This document shows positions 29,167 through 37,756 of a stretch of 40,789 nucleotides of DNA, piece after piece; positions within the stretch are counted from its first letter, which is position 1, and each line of letters opens with the position of its first letter. The stretch comes from Rhodospirillales bacterium. Its GTDB lineage: Bacteria; Pseudomonadota; Alphaproteobacteria; Rhodospirillales; Shumkoniaceae. The notes below the pieces were generated by a model. That model searched no databases. It was not told the origin of the DNA and was given only the letters and a program-made list of their open reading frames with translations. The position numbers and the translations under genes are program-made. The stretch covers positions 1 to 40,789 of the forward strand of contig JACZKS010000100.1 of NCBI GenBank assembly GCA_014859895.1. The letters are read 5' to 3'.

Positions 29167-30570
29167 ATGGCTGAGACCTCTTTCGACGTCATCGTCATCG
29201 GCAGCGGGCCGGGCGGCTATGTGACCGCCATCCGCGCCTCGCAACTGAAGCTGAAGACAGCGGTGATCGAGCGCGAACATCTGGGCGGCATCTGCCTCAA
29301 CTGGGGCTGCATCCCCACCAAGGCGCTGCTGCGCTCCGCCGACATCTACCACGAGATGCAGCACGCCGCGGCCTATGGGCTCAAGGCCGGCACCATCGGC
29401 TTCGACCTGCCGGCCATCGTCAAGCGTTCGCGGGGCGTCGCCAAGCAGTTGAACCAGGGCGTCGGCCATCTGCTCAAGAAAAACAAGGTCACGGTGTTCG
29501 ACGGCGCCGGCAAACTGGCTGGCCCCGGCAAGGTGGCGGTTTCCAAGGACGGCAAGCCGGTTGCCACGCTCTCGGCCAAGCACATCATCCTGGCCACCGG
29601 GGCGCGCGCCCGCAGCCTGCCGGGCCTGGAGCCCGACGGCAAGCTGGTGTGGACCTATAAGGAAGCCATGGTCCCCGACGTCATGCCCAAATCGCTCCTC
29701 GTCGTCGGCTCGGGGGCTATCGGCATCGAGTTCGCCAGCTTCTATCGCACGCTGGGCGCCGAGGTGACGGTGGTCGAGGTGCTGCCCCGCGTATTGCCGG
29801 TCGAGGACGAGGAGATTTCCGCCTTCGCCCGCAAGGCCTTCGAGAAGCAGGGCATGAAGATCCACACCTCGGCTATGGTCAAGGCGCTGAAGAAGGGCGC
29901 CAACTCGGTGACCGCCACCATCGCGCCGGAGGGCGGCAAGCCCTTCGAACTGACGGTGGACCGGGTGATCTCGGCGGTCGGCATCACCGGCAACATCGAA
30001 GATCTTGGACTTGAAGGCACCAAGGTCAAGGTTGACCGCGGCCACGTGGTGATCGACGAGTGGTGCCGCACCGGCGAGCCCGGCGTCTATGCCATCGGCG
30101 ACCTGGCCGGGCCGCCCTGGTTGGCCCACAAGGCCAGCCACGAGGGCGTCATTTGTGTCGAGAAGATCGCCGGCTTGCCCGGCCTCCATTCGCTCGACAT
30201 CACGCGCATCCCCGGCTGCACCTATTGCCGCCCGCAAGTGGCGAGCATCGGGCTGACCGAGGCCAAGGCCAAGGAGAAGGGCTATCAGGTCAAGGTCGGC
30301 CGCTTCCCCTTCATCGGCAACGGCAAGGCGATTGCCCTGGGCGAACCCGAGGGCTTGGTCAAGACGGTGTTCGACGCCAAGACCGGCGAGCTTCTGGGCG
30401 CCCACATGGTGGGGGCCGAGGTGACCGAGCTGATCCAGGGTTACGGTGTCGCCAAGACGCTGGAAACCACCGAGGCCGAGCTGATGCACGCGGTATTCCC
30501 GCATCCCACCCTTTCCGAGATGATGCATGAGTCCGTGCTTGACGCCTACGGCCGGGCCATCCACTTCTAG
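29167..30570 (+). CDS. lpdA: Dihydrolipoyl dehydrogenase (E3)
   Basis: This 467-residue FAD-dependent disulfide reductase reoxidises dihydrolipoyl groups of the PDH complex with NAD+. The N-terminal FAD site is VIVIGSGPGGYVTA. The redox disulfide is C43/C48 in GGICLNWGCIPTK. A second nucleotide site is LVVGSGAIGIEFASFYR. The interface motif with the catalytic His is in HAVFPHPTLSEMMHES. The length is standard and no lipoyl domain is fused to it. It is the E3 gene of the operon. The next gene, after 84 bases, is an AT-rich membrane gene instead of the lipA gene expected from related gene orders. Confidence 0.97.
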   Translation: MAETSFDVIVIGSGPGGYVTAIRASQLKLKTAVIEREHLGGICLNWGCIPTKALLRSADIYHEMQHAAAYGLKAGTIGFDLPAIVKRSRGVAKQLNQGVGHLLKKNKVTVFDGAGKLAGPGKVAVSKDGKPVATLSAKHIILATGARARSLPGLEPDGKLVWTYKEAMVPDVMPKSLLVVGSGAIGIEFASFYRTLGAEVTVVEVLPRVLPVEDEEISAFARKAFEKQGMKIHTSAMVKALKKGANSVTATIAPEGGKPFELTVDRVISAVGITGNIEDLGLEGTKVKVDRGHVVIDEWCRTGEPGVYAIGDLAGPPWLAHKASHEGVICVEKIAGLPGLHSLDITRIPGCTYCRPQVASIGLTEAKAKEKGYQVKVGRFPFIGNGKAIALGEPEGLVKTVFDAKTGELLGAHMVGAEVTELIQGYGVAKTLETTEAELMHAVFPHPTLSEMMHESVLDAYGRAIHF

Positions 30571-30654
30571 GACGTGCGGGTCACGCAGCAGAAGAGACCG
30601 AAAGGTATATCCCAGCGCCATAGGGAAAAAATCAAGTTAGGGGGAGAGGCGGCA

Positions 30655-31365
30655 ATGGGCGAGATTGTTGGCAATCCGTGGATTGTCGGCCTTGGTGCTG
30701 GCGTGGTTTCTGGCTTGGTTGTTCACTTGATCTTGAGGTTACTGTTTTCAAGAGGTGAGAATACTGCATACCGCAGAAACGTGGCGTTTGCTAACCGTGA
30801 GGTGCTGGTCGCATTGAGACCATCAATTTCAGAAGGCGCTCCACTGTCAGAAGATGTGATACGGCTATTGATCGAGGCAACAGCTAGGCGATTTTCGGTC
30901 CATAGCAAGGATATGTATGGAATTAAAGAAGTTTGCGAAGATCTTATAAAAGAAATTATGGATTCGAGCTTTATTAATAGCAAAATAAAGCAGGACTATT
31001 GCAAATCTATAACAGAGGTGTATGCATTTTCGCAGAATGAACGTTTTGTGAAAGAAATAGAAAAATACGGAACAGGAGGGGTTGTACCACGATATTTAGA
31101 TATTTCAGACCCGGCCATGCTGGTGAGTATGCTGGGCGGAGTGGTATTTGGACTAATTGCATTCTATATATTCATATTCAATCAACCAGTAATTAATAGT
31201 GTACGGTCTGCATCGGTTATAATAGCAATAATGGTTGTAGTTTCTGCCATATTTATCTTTATTATATATATGATATATAAATCGACGATTTTGCGAGTGG
31301 GTAAGATAACTGTGGTTACAGACAAAGGAAATCCTTCCGTGGAACCAAATGGCAAAGCGGAGTGA
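30655..31365 (+). CDS. Orphan membrane protein, AT-rich and probably foreign, between lpdA and lipA
   Basis: This 236-residue protein has no family I can name. It starts MGEIVGNPWIVGLGAGVVSG, a membrane helix (about 9-31), followed by a charged, mostly helical cytoplasmic-type region (about 32-152, with RPSISEGAPLSEDVIRLLIE and EVCEDLIKEIMD). Two further helices are at about 155-176 and 185-208, and there is a short polar tail. Ribosome site GGGGGAGAGG precedes the ATG. Base composition and codon use are strikingly different from the neighbours: many AT-ended codons, ATA for Ile and AGG/AGA-type codons. That suggests recent transfer. The N-terminal GNPWxVGxGxGxxSG helix recalls membrane anchors of various bacterial effector or defence proteins, but this is only a resemblance. 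Confidence 0.7.
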   Translation: MGEIVGNPWIVGLGAGVVSGLVVHLILRLLFSRGENTAYRRNVAFANREVLVALRPSISEGAPLSEDVIRLLIEATARRFSVHSKDMYGIKEVCEDLIKEIMDSSFINSKIKQDYCKSITEVYAFSQNERFVKEIEKYGTGGVVPRYLDISDPAMLVSMLGGVVFGLIAFYIFIFNQPVINSVRSASVIIAIMVVVSAIFIFIIYMIYKSTILRVGKITVVTDKGNPSVEPNGKAE

Positions 31366-31404
31366 TAGGGTTTATGTATCGGCGTGTAGATAGAGCGACA
31401 GGTT

Positions 31405-32358
31405 ATGACGATTGAACGATCAATAGGTGTTCTCCGCCATCCCGAGAAGCGCAACCGGCCCGACAACGCCAGCCCGCGCAAGCCGGCGTGGATCCGGGTC
31501 AAGGCGCCGGTGTCGCGCACCTACACCGACACCAAGAACCTGCTCCGCGAGCATTCGCTGCACACGGTGTGCGAGGAGGCGGGCTGCCCCAATATCGGCG
31601 AGTGCTGGTCGCGCAAGCACGCCACCGTGATGATTCTGGGCGACACCTGCACGCGGGCCTGCGCCTTCTGCAACGTCAAGACCGGCAAGCCCAAGGGGGT
31701 CGATCCCCTGGAGCCCGACAATCTGGCGAAGACGGTGGCGACCATGGGCCTGAAGCACGTGGTCATCACCTCGGTCGACCGCGATGACCTGCCCGACGGC
31801 GGCGCCCACCAATTCGTGCGCTGTATCGAGCGCATCCGCGCCACCTCGCCCGAGACCACCATCGAGGTGCTGACGCCCGATTTCCGTGACAAGCCGGGCG
31901 GGCTGGAGGCCGTAATTGCGGCCGGGCCAGACGTCTTCAACCACAACCTGGAAACAGTGCCGCGCCTTTACCCGACGATCCGGCCGGGGGCGCGTTATTT
32001 CCACTCGTTGAAGATCCTCAGCAAGGCCAAGGAACTGGCGCCGGCCGGCTTCACCAAGTCGGGGATCATGGTCGGCCTGGGCGAAAGCCGCGTCGAGATC
32101 CTGCAGGTGATGGACGACCTGCGCTCGGCCGAGGTCGATTTCCTGACCATCGGGCAGTATCTGCAGCCGACACCGAAGCACGCCGGGATCGACCGCTTCG
32201 TGACGCCGGAGGAGTTCGTCGAGATGAAGCAGCTTGGCCTCGGCAAGGGATTCCTGGTGGTGGCCAGCTCGCCGCTCACCCGCTCGTCCTATCACGCCGA
32301 CAAGGATTTCGAAGCGTTGCGCGTAGCGCGGCGGGAGAAGCTCGCCGCGGCGAGGTAG
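31405..32358 (+). CDS. lipA: Lipoyl synthase
   Basis: This 317-residue radical SAM enzyme inserts two sulfurs into octanoyl groups carried on lipoyl domains. The auxiliary cluster cysteines are C56, C61 and C67 in [13 protein letters not shown]. The radical SAM triad is C82, C86 and C89 in CTRACAFC. The conserved C-terminal SSY element is in [11 protein letters not shown]. Substrates are encoded upstream in the same run (pdhB, pdhC). The start lies at the edge of the AT-rich block: the first dozen codons (MTIERSIG) look like the foreign DNA, while typical family sequence begins at [12 protein letters not shown]. The native 5' end may therefore have been altered. The ribosome site (ACAGG) is weak. 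Confidence 0.96.
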   Translation: MTIERSIGVLRHPEKRNRPDNASPRKPAWIRVKAPVSRTYTDTKNLLREHSLHTVCEEAGCPNIGECWSRKHATVMILGDTCTRACAFCNVKTGKPKGVDPLEPDNLAKTVATMGLKHVVITSVDRDDLPDGGAHQFVRCIERIRATSPETTIEVLTPDFRDKPGGLEAVIAAGPDVFNHNLETVPRLYPTIRPGARYFHSLKILSKAKELAPAGFTKSGIMVGLGESRVEILQVMDDLRSAEVDFLTIGQYLQPTPKHAGIDRFVTPEEFVEMKQLGLGKGFLVVASSPLTRSSYHADKDFEALRVARREKLAAAR

Positions 32359-32366
32359 TCAAGCCG

Positions 32367-32843
32367 ATGCCCCGGCATGCCGAAAGGCGGCTGTTGCCGC
32401 ACACCCCCGAACAGCTTTTCGACTTGGTGGCCGACGTCGAGCGCTACCCCGAGTTTCTGCCGTGGTGCGTGGCCACCCGGGTGTCGGGTCAGCGCGCCGA
32501 CGGCTTCATGGCCGAGATGGTGATCGGCTTCAAGATGTTCCGCGAACGCTATGTGTCGCGTGTCGACGTGGACAAGCCGCACCGCATCGACGTCTCGCAC
32601 TTCCGCGGCCCCTTCAAGCACTTGCGCAACCACTGGATCTTCGAGCCGGCCGAAGGGGGCTGCATCATCGATTTCTCGGTCGATTTCGAGTTTCACTCGC
32701 GCCTGATGGAACGGCTGATCGGTTCCGTTTTCCACGAAGCTGTGCGCCGTATGGTGTCGGCCTTCGAGAAGCGGGCCGCCCAGCTTTACACTCGCGTGCC
32801 CGCGCCCGAAAGCCGCACGGTCCAGTCAGTTCCGGGAGACTAG
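32367..32843 (+). CDS. Coq10/RatA-family START-domain protein
   Basis: This 158-residue protein belongs to the polyketide cyclase/START family, Coq10 subgroup: LPHTPEQLFDLVADVERYPEFLPWC, RYVSRVDVDKPHRIDV, GPFKHLRNHWIFEP and FEFHSRLMERLIGSVFHEAVRRMVSAFEKRA. Coq10 proteins bind ubiquinone and support respiration. E. coli RatA was described as a translation inhibitor; in alphaproteobacteria the ubiquinone role is more likely. It follows lipA by eight bases. The end overlaps the convergent proline dehydrogenase gene by 18 bases. Confidence 0.9.
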   Translation: MPRHAERRLLPHTPEQLFDLVADVERYPEFLPWCVATRVSGQRADGFMAEMVIGFKMFRERYVSRVDVDKPHRIDVSHFRGPFKHLRNHWIFEPAEGGCIIDFSVDFEFHSRLMERLIGSVFHEAVRRMVSAFEKRAAQLYTRVPAPESRTVQSVPGD

Positions 32844-33773
32844 GGCCTTGGCGACCAGCCAGGCGTTGTGCGGGCTCTCGCCGACCCGGCGGATGGCGTA
32901 GGGCCACCAGTCGCGGCCGAACGGCAGGTAAAGGCGCACCGCTTCGCCTCCATCGACCAGGGATTGCTGCAGCACCGGACGGACCCCAAACAGCATCTCG
33001 AACTCGTACTCCCCGGGCCGCCAGCCGTTCCGGCGGGCCAGCTTGCGCAATTCGGCGATGATCGCCTCGTCATGGGTGCCGAATACCGGCCGCATGCCGG
33101 CGGCGCGGGCGTCTTCCGACAGCATGCGGCCAGCCAGCGCCCGGTAGCTGGCGTCGATGTCGGGCCGCGCCGCGAAGGCGGTCTGCGGGCTGCCGACGAA
33201 GGCGCCCTTGACGAGGCGCACGGTGGCGCCGGAGGCAGCCAAGTGCTCGATGTCGGCAGCCGAGCGCCGCAAATAGGCCTGGATGGTGATGGCGACCGGC
33301 AGGCCCCGGTTGCCAAGCGCGCTGTGAAGAGCCAGGGTGCGTGGCACGTAGCTTTCGTCTTCCATGTCGAGCATCAGGGTCTTGCGTCCCGCCGCCGGCC
33401 GATCGGCCAGCGCTTCGGCGATGGAAAACGTGTTGGCCTCGCCCAGGCCGTCGTTGAGGGCATAGCCGATCTGCGAGGGATCGACCGACACATGCAGGTC
33501 GACCTCACCGCCGTCGATGGCGGCGACGACGGCTCGGATTCCCTGGACGTTGGCGGCAATCTTTTCGGGGTCGGCCACGTATTCCCCCAGGAAGAAGGCC
33601 GAGGTGGAAAAGCCGTGTTCCCTTAGCCGCCGGGCTGTCACCACGAAGTCCGCCACCTCGGGGCCGGCGACGAAACGGGCCGCCAGCCCCGACGTCGGTG
33701 CCCGTTCCTGCATGAAGCGGGTTAGCGCCTCATTGCGGGCCAGGCTGATCATGGCGCCTTGCCACAGTTTCAT
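32826..33773 (-). CDS. Stand-alone proline dehydrogenase
   Basis: This 315-residue FAD enzyme oxidises proline to pyrroline-5-carboxylate. Family motifs are [20 protein letters not shown] (flavin/substrate Lys region), [10 protein letters not shown] and the substrate-binding [24 protein letters not shown]. It is a monofunctional form, about the size of the catalytic barrel alone; many proteobacteria instead carry the long PutA fusion, and no aldehyde dehydrogenase partner is nearby. The start overlaps the end of the CinA-type gene by four bases (ATGA), so pgpA, the amidase gene and this gene are one unit. The 3' end overlaps the Coq10-like gene by 18 bases. Confidence 0.9.
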   Translation of the reverse strand: MKLWQGAMISLARNEALTRFMQERAPTSGLAARFVAGPEVADFVVTARRLREHGFSTSAFFLGEYVADPEKIAANVQGIRAVVAAIDGGEVDLHVSVDPSQIGYALNDGLGEANTFSIAEALADRPAAGRKTLMLDMEDESYVPRTLALHSALGNRGLPVAITIQAYLRRSAADIEHLAASGATVRLVKGAFVGSPQTAFAARPDIDASYRALAGRMLSEDARAAGMRPVFGTHDEAIIAELRKLARRNGWRPGEYEFEMLFGVRPVLQQSLVDGGEAVRLYLPFGRDWWPYAIRRVGESPHNAWLVAKALVSRN

Positions 33774-34270
33774 GATGGCTCCTTCGCCAAGTGTTCGATC
33801 ATGCGCAGGGCGGCTTCCACCGTCTGCTCGCGTATGGCGGTACGGTCGCCGCCGAAGACATGGCGTTCGTGCAGCATGGCGCCGCCGCGCCGGGCCGCCG
33901 CCAAATGGACCAGGCCGACCGGCTTTTCCGGGGTGCCGCCGGTGGGGCCGGCGATGCCGGTGACGGCAACGGCGATGTCGGCCGGCGAATGGACAAGCGC
34001 GCCCTCGGCCATGGCCTCGGCCACCGGTTCGCTGACCGCGCCATGAACGGCAATGAGGGGGGCTGGCACCCCCAGCATGGCGGTCTTCGATTCATTGGTA
34101 TAGGTGATGAAGCCGCGCTCGACGACGTCAGACGAGCCGGAAACGGCGGTCAGGGCGCTTACGATCAACCCGCCGGTGCAGGATTCGGCGGTGGCGAGCC
34201 TAAGTCCGCGGGCCCGACAGCCGGCCAGCACGGCTTCGACGAGTTGAAGGACGGGAGGCGGAAACATCAT
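33770..34270 (-). CDS. CinA C-terminal domain protein (nicotinamide-nucleotide amidase, PncC type)
   Basis: This 166-residue protein equals the C-terminal domain of CinA, as in stand-alone PncC, which deamidates nicotinamide mononucleotide to nicotinate mononucleotide in NAD salvage. Motifs are [11 protein letters not shown] with the catalytic Ser, [32 protein letters not shown] and [21 protein letters not shown]. Two adjacent ATG codons (34270 and 34267) could start it. The gene lies two bases after the pgpA stop and overlaps the proline dehydrogenase start by four bases, a tightly packed operon also common in relatives next to pgpA. Confidence 0.92.
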   Translation of the reverse strand: MMFPPPVLQLVEAVLAGCRARGLRLATAESCTGGLIVSALTAVSGSSDVVERGFITYTNESKTAMLGVPAPLIAVHGAVSEPVAEAMAEGALVHSPADIAVAVTGIAGPTGGTPEKPVGLVHLAAARRGGAMLHERHVFGGDRTAIREQTVEAALRMIEHLAKEPS

Positions 34271-34272
34271 CC

Positions 34273-34782
34273 TCAGGTTCCCACCCACCAAGCCAGGAGG
34301 AAAAGGGCCGCGCCGGCGTAAAGGGCGGCCAGGATGTCGTCGAGCATGACGCCAAGCGCCCCCTTGACGGCGCGATCCGCCCAGTTGACCGGCCACGGCT
34401 TGAGGATGTCGGCCAGACGGAACAGCAGGAAACCGGCGAGGTAGAGCATGGGATGGGGCGGCACGAAAAGCAGGGTCAGCCACTGGCCGGCCACCTCGTC
34501 GATGACCACGGCGCCGGGGTCGTCGCCGGCCGGACCGCCCGCGATGCGTCCGACGCTCCACAGGCCGAGGGCGAAGACGAGGGCGACGGCAGCGGCCAAT
34601 CCCCAGGGGCCGAGCCACGTCTGGAGCATCCATGCGAAGGGCAGTGCGGCCAATGAGCCCCAGGTGCCGGGCGCGGCCGGGAGCAGGCCGACGCCACACG
34701 CGGTGGCTGCCAGCACAGCGGGATCCCGGAGGTTCATCGGGGTAGGGTCCGCTTTCATTTCAGGAGTTTTCACGCCTTTCAT
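34273..34782 (-). CDS. pgpA: Phosphatidylglycerophosphatase A
   Basis: This inner-membrane enzyme of about 169 residues removes phosphate from phosphatidylglycerophosphate to give phosphatidylglycerol. It has several hydrophobic helices and the family motifs [23 protein letters not shown] and [11 protein letters not shown], whose acidic residues bind Mg. The start is uncertain: ATG at 34782 has GGGGA a few bases upstream, while ATGs at 34758 and 34737 would remove 8 or 15 residues before the conserved region. It is the first gene of the pgpA-amidase-proline dehydrogenase unit. Confidence 0.92.
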   Translation of the reverse strand: MKGVKTPEMKADPTPMNLRDPAVLAATACGVGLLPAAPGTWGSLAALPFAWMLQTWLGPWGLAAAVALVFALGLWSVGRIAGGPAGDDPGAVVIDEVAGQWLTLLFVPPHPMLYLAGFLLFRLADILKPWPVNWADRAVKGALGVMLDDILAALYAGAALFLLAWWVGT

Positions 34783-35043
34783 CCATTCCCCGAGCGGCTG
34801 GCGACTTGCCAATCTGATATAGCCGGTTCCGCCGGGGCCGCGCACGCGAAAACGAGGGACGCGTGTGTTGCGGCGGCTCTGCTACCGCGGCGCGACAATA
34901 GAGTCTTGCCAGGGGGAGTGCGAAAAAGGTACCGTCAACTTCCTCCGCACGATCAAGAAGGCGGCGGAAAGGGTAGTCAACCCGGGGCCGACGCGTCCTC
35001 TGCGGGAAGTAAGACGCGGAATCAGGCTCTTTTGGGGGGTATC
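34783..35043. promoter_or_regulatory. Divergent region between pgpA and the M23 peptidase gene
   Basis: The 261 bases hold the promoters of two divergent units. A GACAATAGAG stretch at about 34895 is the best -10-like element for the peptidase gene, without a convincing -35. The frame of the peptidase is open back to 34906, but a GGGGGG ribosome site just before 35044 and the loss of protein-like sequence upstream favour the later start. No dyad or terminator was recognised. Confidence 0.3.
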
Positions 35044-36372
35044 ATGGAGCCAGCACATCGGGGAAGGACGCGCCGCGAGAGAGTTCGGCGATTTGTCCGG
35101 CAGCTTTTCCCCGAGCGGCAGTTTTTCATTCGTACCGATGGTCGCGTTGCCCATATCCGGTTCTCCCACCGGGTTCAGATTGCGGTATCTGCCGTCGTGA
35201 TCGCAGCCGGCGCATGGGTTGCCTTCAGCACCGCCAGCTATGTCTTTCACGATGACGTTCTTGCCGCCAAGGACAAGCAGATCGCCAACGTGCGCCTCGC
35301 CTACCGGAGCCTGCTGGGCGAGGTGGCCGAATACCAGAAGAAGTTCACCGCCATGAGCGGCGATCTGGAGCAGTATCACGAGATGATGCTGTCCCTGGCC
35401 GAACAGAACACCGCCTTGCAGCGTAACCTGAACTCGATGGAGAGCCAGCTTCGCTCCACCGAGACCGAACGCGAGAGCGTGTTGTCGGCCCGCGAGAACC
35501 TGAAGGGTCGTCTGGGCGAGCTTGAGCGCGACATGAAGGGGTTGGCCAACCGCAACTTCACCCTCAAGGATAGCCTGACCACGATCGAACAGGAATTGCA
35601 GTCGGTGGTGGCGGAACGCAACCAGGCCCTATTCGAGGGGTCGCGCATGCGGCGCAAGATCGAGGGGCTGGAAAGCCGCATGGCCGCATTGCAGTCAACC
35701 CAGAAGGACGTGGTGCAACGGTTGACCGAACGGACGGTGGCGACGGTCGAGGAATTTGCCAAGGTCGTCGAACTGGCGGGGCTCGACGTCCAGCAATTGA
35801 TGGGCGAGACCGCATCGCCGTCGGCCAACCAAGGCGGGCCGTTCATCAACGTGGGCGAGGTCAAGTCCGACGGAGAGCCGGTCGACCTGCTGCAGGTCGG
35901 TCTGACCAACCTCGACGTGCATCTCAACCAGTTGGAAGGATTGCAGGCCATCCTGGGCAAGCTGCCGTTGGCGCTGCCCATGGACCAGTTCCATGTGACC
36001 AGTTCGTTCGGAAAGCGCCGCGATCCACTCAATAAGCGGTGGGCGATGCATTACGGCCTCGATCTGGGAGGGGTTCACAAATCGCCCGTCCACGCGACGG
36101 CGCCCGGCGTCGTGGTCTTTGCGGGGTGGAAAGGGAACTACGGCCGGATGGTCGAGATCGACCATGGCGCCGGAATTCGCACCCGGTACGGGCATCTCGA
36201 GCGGACGCTCGTTAAAAAGGGACAGGAGGTCAAGTTCCGCGACCAGATCGGCCTGATGGGCAATTCGGGGCGGAGCACCGGGTCCCATCTGCACTATGAG
36301 ATCTCTTTCAAGGGACGACCCAGAGACCCCATGAAGTTCATCAAGGCAGGTCGTTATGTTTTCAAAGAGTAA
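35044..36372 (+). CDS. Membrane-anchored M23 family peptidoglycan endopeptidase with coiled coil
   Basis: This 442-residue protein has a basic cytoplasmic N-terminus, one membrane helix at about 46-64 (IAVSAVVIAAGAWVAFSTA), and a long coiled coil (about 75-245, rich in Glu, Gln, Arg and Leu). A C-terminal LytM/M23 domain follows. The zinc ligands are intact: H336 and D340 in MHYGLDLG and H417 in SHLHYE, with H415 as the catalytic partner. It would cut peptide cross-links in the periplasm. The last 17 bases overlap a bactofilin gene, the LmdC-BacA type arrangement in which the peptidase tail is held by the bactofilin scaffold. Confidence 0.93.
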   Translation: MEPAHRGRTRRERVRRFVRQLFPERQFFIRTDGRVAHIRFSHRVQIAVSAVVIAAGAWVAFSTASYVFHDDVLAAKDKQIANVRLAYRSLLGEVAEYQKKFTAMSGDLEQYHEMMLSLAEQNTALQRNLNSMESQLRSTETERESVLSARENLKGRLGELERDMKGLANRNFTLKDSLTTIEQELQSVVAERNQALFEGSRMRRKIEGLESRMAALQSTQKDVVQRLTERTVATVEEFAKVVELAGLDVQQLMGETASPSANQGGPFINVGEVKSDGEPVDLLQVGLTNLDVHLNQLEGLQAILGKLPLALPMDQFHVTSSFGKRRDPLNKRWAMHYGLDLGGVHKSPVHATAPGVVVFAGWKGNYGRMVEIDHGAGIRTRYGHLERTLVKKGQEVKFRDQIGLMGNSGRSTGSHLHYEISFKGRPRDPMKFIKAGRYVFKE

Positions 36373-36844
36373 AAGGGAATTGGACGGCGGTGCCGCGACG
36401 GCCAAGGCGGCTGTCCCGTCCATCATCAGTACCGACATGAAAATCGTCGGCGACCTGACGAGCAACGGCGAGATTCAGGTGGACGGCACGGTCGAGGGTG
36501 ACATCCACAGCCGTCATCTGCTGGTTGGCACCACCGCGCAGATCACCGGCGAGATCATCGCCGATATGGTCGAGATCTACGGTACCATCCACGGTCAGAT
36601 CAAGGCGACGACGGTCAGCCTGGCCAAGACCGCGCACGTGGTTGGCGACATCCTTCATGACAATCTGGCCATCGAGAAGGGGGCCTTCCTCGAAGGGCAC
36701 TGCAAACGGATGCCTGAGAAGAAGGAATCGAGCGAGCGAATCGCCTTGGTCCGCGACAATTCGCTGGGCAATGGCGCGAAAGCGCCGGGCGTGCCAGGAA
36801 TCGTGGGCCCCAACGGCGAAAAGAAGAGTTCCAACTCGCAATAA
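36356..36844 (+). CDS. bacA: Bactofilin
   Basis: This 162-residue cytoskeletal protein has a central bactofilin domain (about 20-120) with regularly repeating strand turns: IISTDMKIVGDLTSNGEIQV, DGTVEGDIHSRHLLVG, AQITGEIIADMVEIYGTI and HGQIKATTVSLAKTAHVVGD. This is the right-handed beta-helix that polymerises without nucleotide. Polar tails lie on both sides. The gene starts inside the M23 peptidase gene with AGGCAGG upstream, so the two proteins are made together. Bactofilins position peptidoglycan enzymes to shape curvature, stalks or poles. Confidence 0.94.
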   Translation: MFSKSKRELDGGAATAKAAVPSIISTDMKIVGDLTSNGEIQVDGTVEGDIHSRHLLVGTTAQITGEIIADMVEIYGTIHGQIKATTVSLAKTAHVVGDILHDNLAIEKGAFLEGHCKRMPEKKESSERIALVRDNSLGNGAKAPGVPGIVGPNGEKKSSNSQ

Positions 36845-36867
36845 ACCTGGCGAGGCCGGCAGGCGCG

Positions 36868-37743
36868 CTATATGCCGTCGAGGAACGCCTCGACGCGGTT
36901 TCCGGCTGGCGGCTCCGCCAGATCGGGGGCATGGCCGACGCCGGGGACGGTCAGAGTGTCGAGGCCGTGCATTTCGGCGGCCATTCGCTGAAATGTTTGC
37001 GGACTCAGGAATTCCGAGAGTTCGCCGCGCACGGCCAGGGCCGGGATTCGCGAAAGGGCCCGAAAGAGCGGCCACAAATCGCCATGTTCCCGCGCAAGTC
37101 CCGGCAACGGCTTGGCAAGGGCGATGTCCCAGTCGACCCGCAGATGGCCGTCGACCTCGCGAAAGGTGTGGTCGGCGATGCGCCGCCACCGCTCTTCGGT
37201 TCCGGCGGGCAGGTGGGGAAAAGTCCGCTTCATGTAATCGATGGCGACCTCCCAGCTGGCCGGGCGGTGGTCGCGCCCAATATGGTCGAGCACCCGCCTC
37301 AAGGACCCGGGCGCAACGTCCGGTCCGATGTCGTTGAGAACCACGCCGCAAACGGCGCCGGGTAGCGTGACGGCCAGCCCGGCGGCCAGAATGCCGCCAT
37401 AGGACATACCGATGGCGACAACGCGATGGACGCCGGCGACCGCCAACAGGTGGCGCAGATCGTTCAGGTTGGCCTGCGGCGAGTAGGCGCGCCAATCCGG
37501 CGCGTACTGCGAGCGGCCGACACCCCGGTAGTCCGGGCACAGCACGCGATAGCGCGTCGACAGGCGCCGGGCGAGATCGTGGTAGTCCTTGCCGTTGCGG
37601 GCGAATCCGGGCAGACAGAGGACAGCGAAGCGTCCGTCGCGTTCGCGCCCGTATTCCCGGAAAAAGAGCCGCAATCCATCCTGCGCGGTGAAATGCCGCT
37701 CGCGGAATCCTTCCTCCGTTCCACCATGCCTCTCGGGGGCCAT
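36868..37743 (-). CDS. Alpha/beta hydrolase
   Basis: This 291-residue hydrolase has the fold order LPGFARNGKDY (oxyanion region), CPDYRGVGRSQYA, the nucleophile elbow GMSYGG with S114 and the His in VPGVGHAPDL. In the acid position the sequence is VRGELSEFLS; close relatives usually have VRGExSDxLS there, so the expected Asp may be Glu. The substrate is unknown. The start at 37743 with AAAGGA upstream is preferred; the frame is open further upstream, but that part overlaps the HAD gene. It is 13 bases after that gene on the same strand and converges on bactofilin with 23 bases between stops. Confidence 0.85.
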   Translation of the reverse strand: MAPERHGGTEEGFRERHFTAQDGLRLFFREYGRERDGRFAVLCLPGFARNGKDYHDLARRLSTRYRVLCPDYRGVGRSQYAPDWRAYSPQANLNDLRHLLAVAGVHRVVAIGMSYGGILAAGLAVTLPGAVCGVVLNDIGPDVAPGSLRRVLDHIGRDHRPASWEVAIDYMKRTFPHLPAGTEERWRRIADHTFREVDGHLRVDWDIALAKPLPGLAREHGDLWPLFRALSRIPALAVRGELSEFLSPQTFQRMAAEMHGLDTLTVPGVGHAPDLAEPPAGNRVEAFLDGI

Positions 37744-37756
37744 GGCGGAGGATCCT

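Noticed and set aside
34906-35043. N-terminal extension of the M23 peptidase back to 34906
   Set aside because: The added 46 residues are Gly/Arg-rich without family character, and a GGGGGG ribosome site directly precedes the ATG at 35044.
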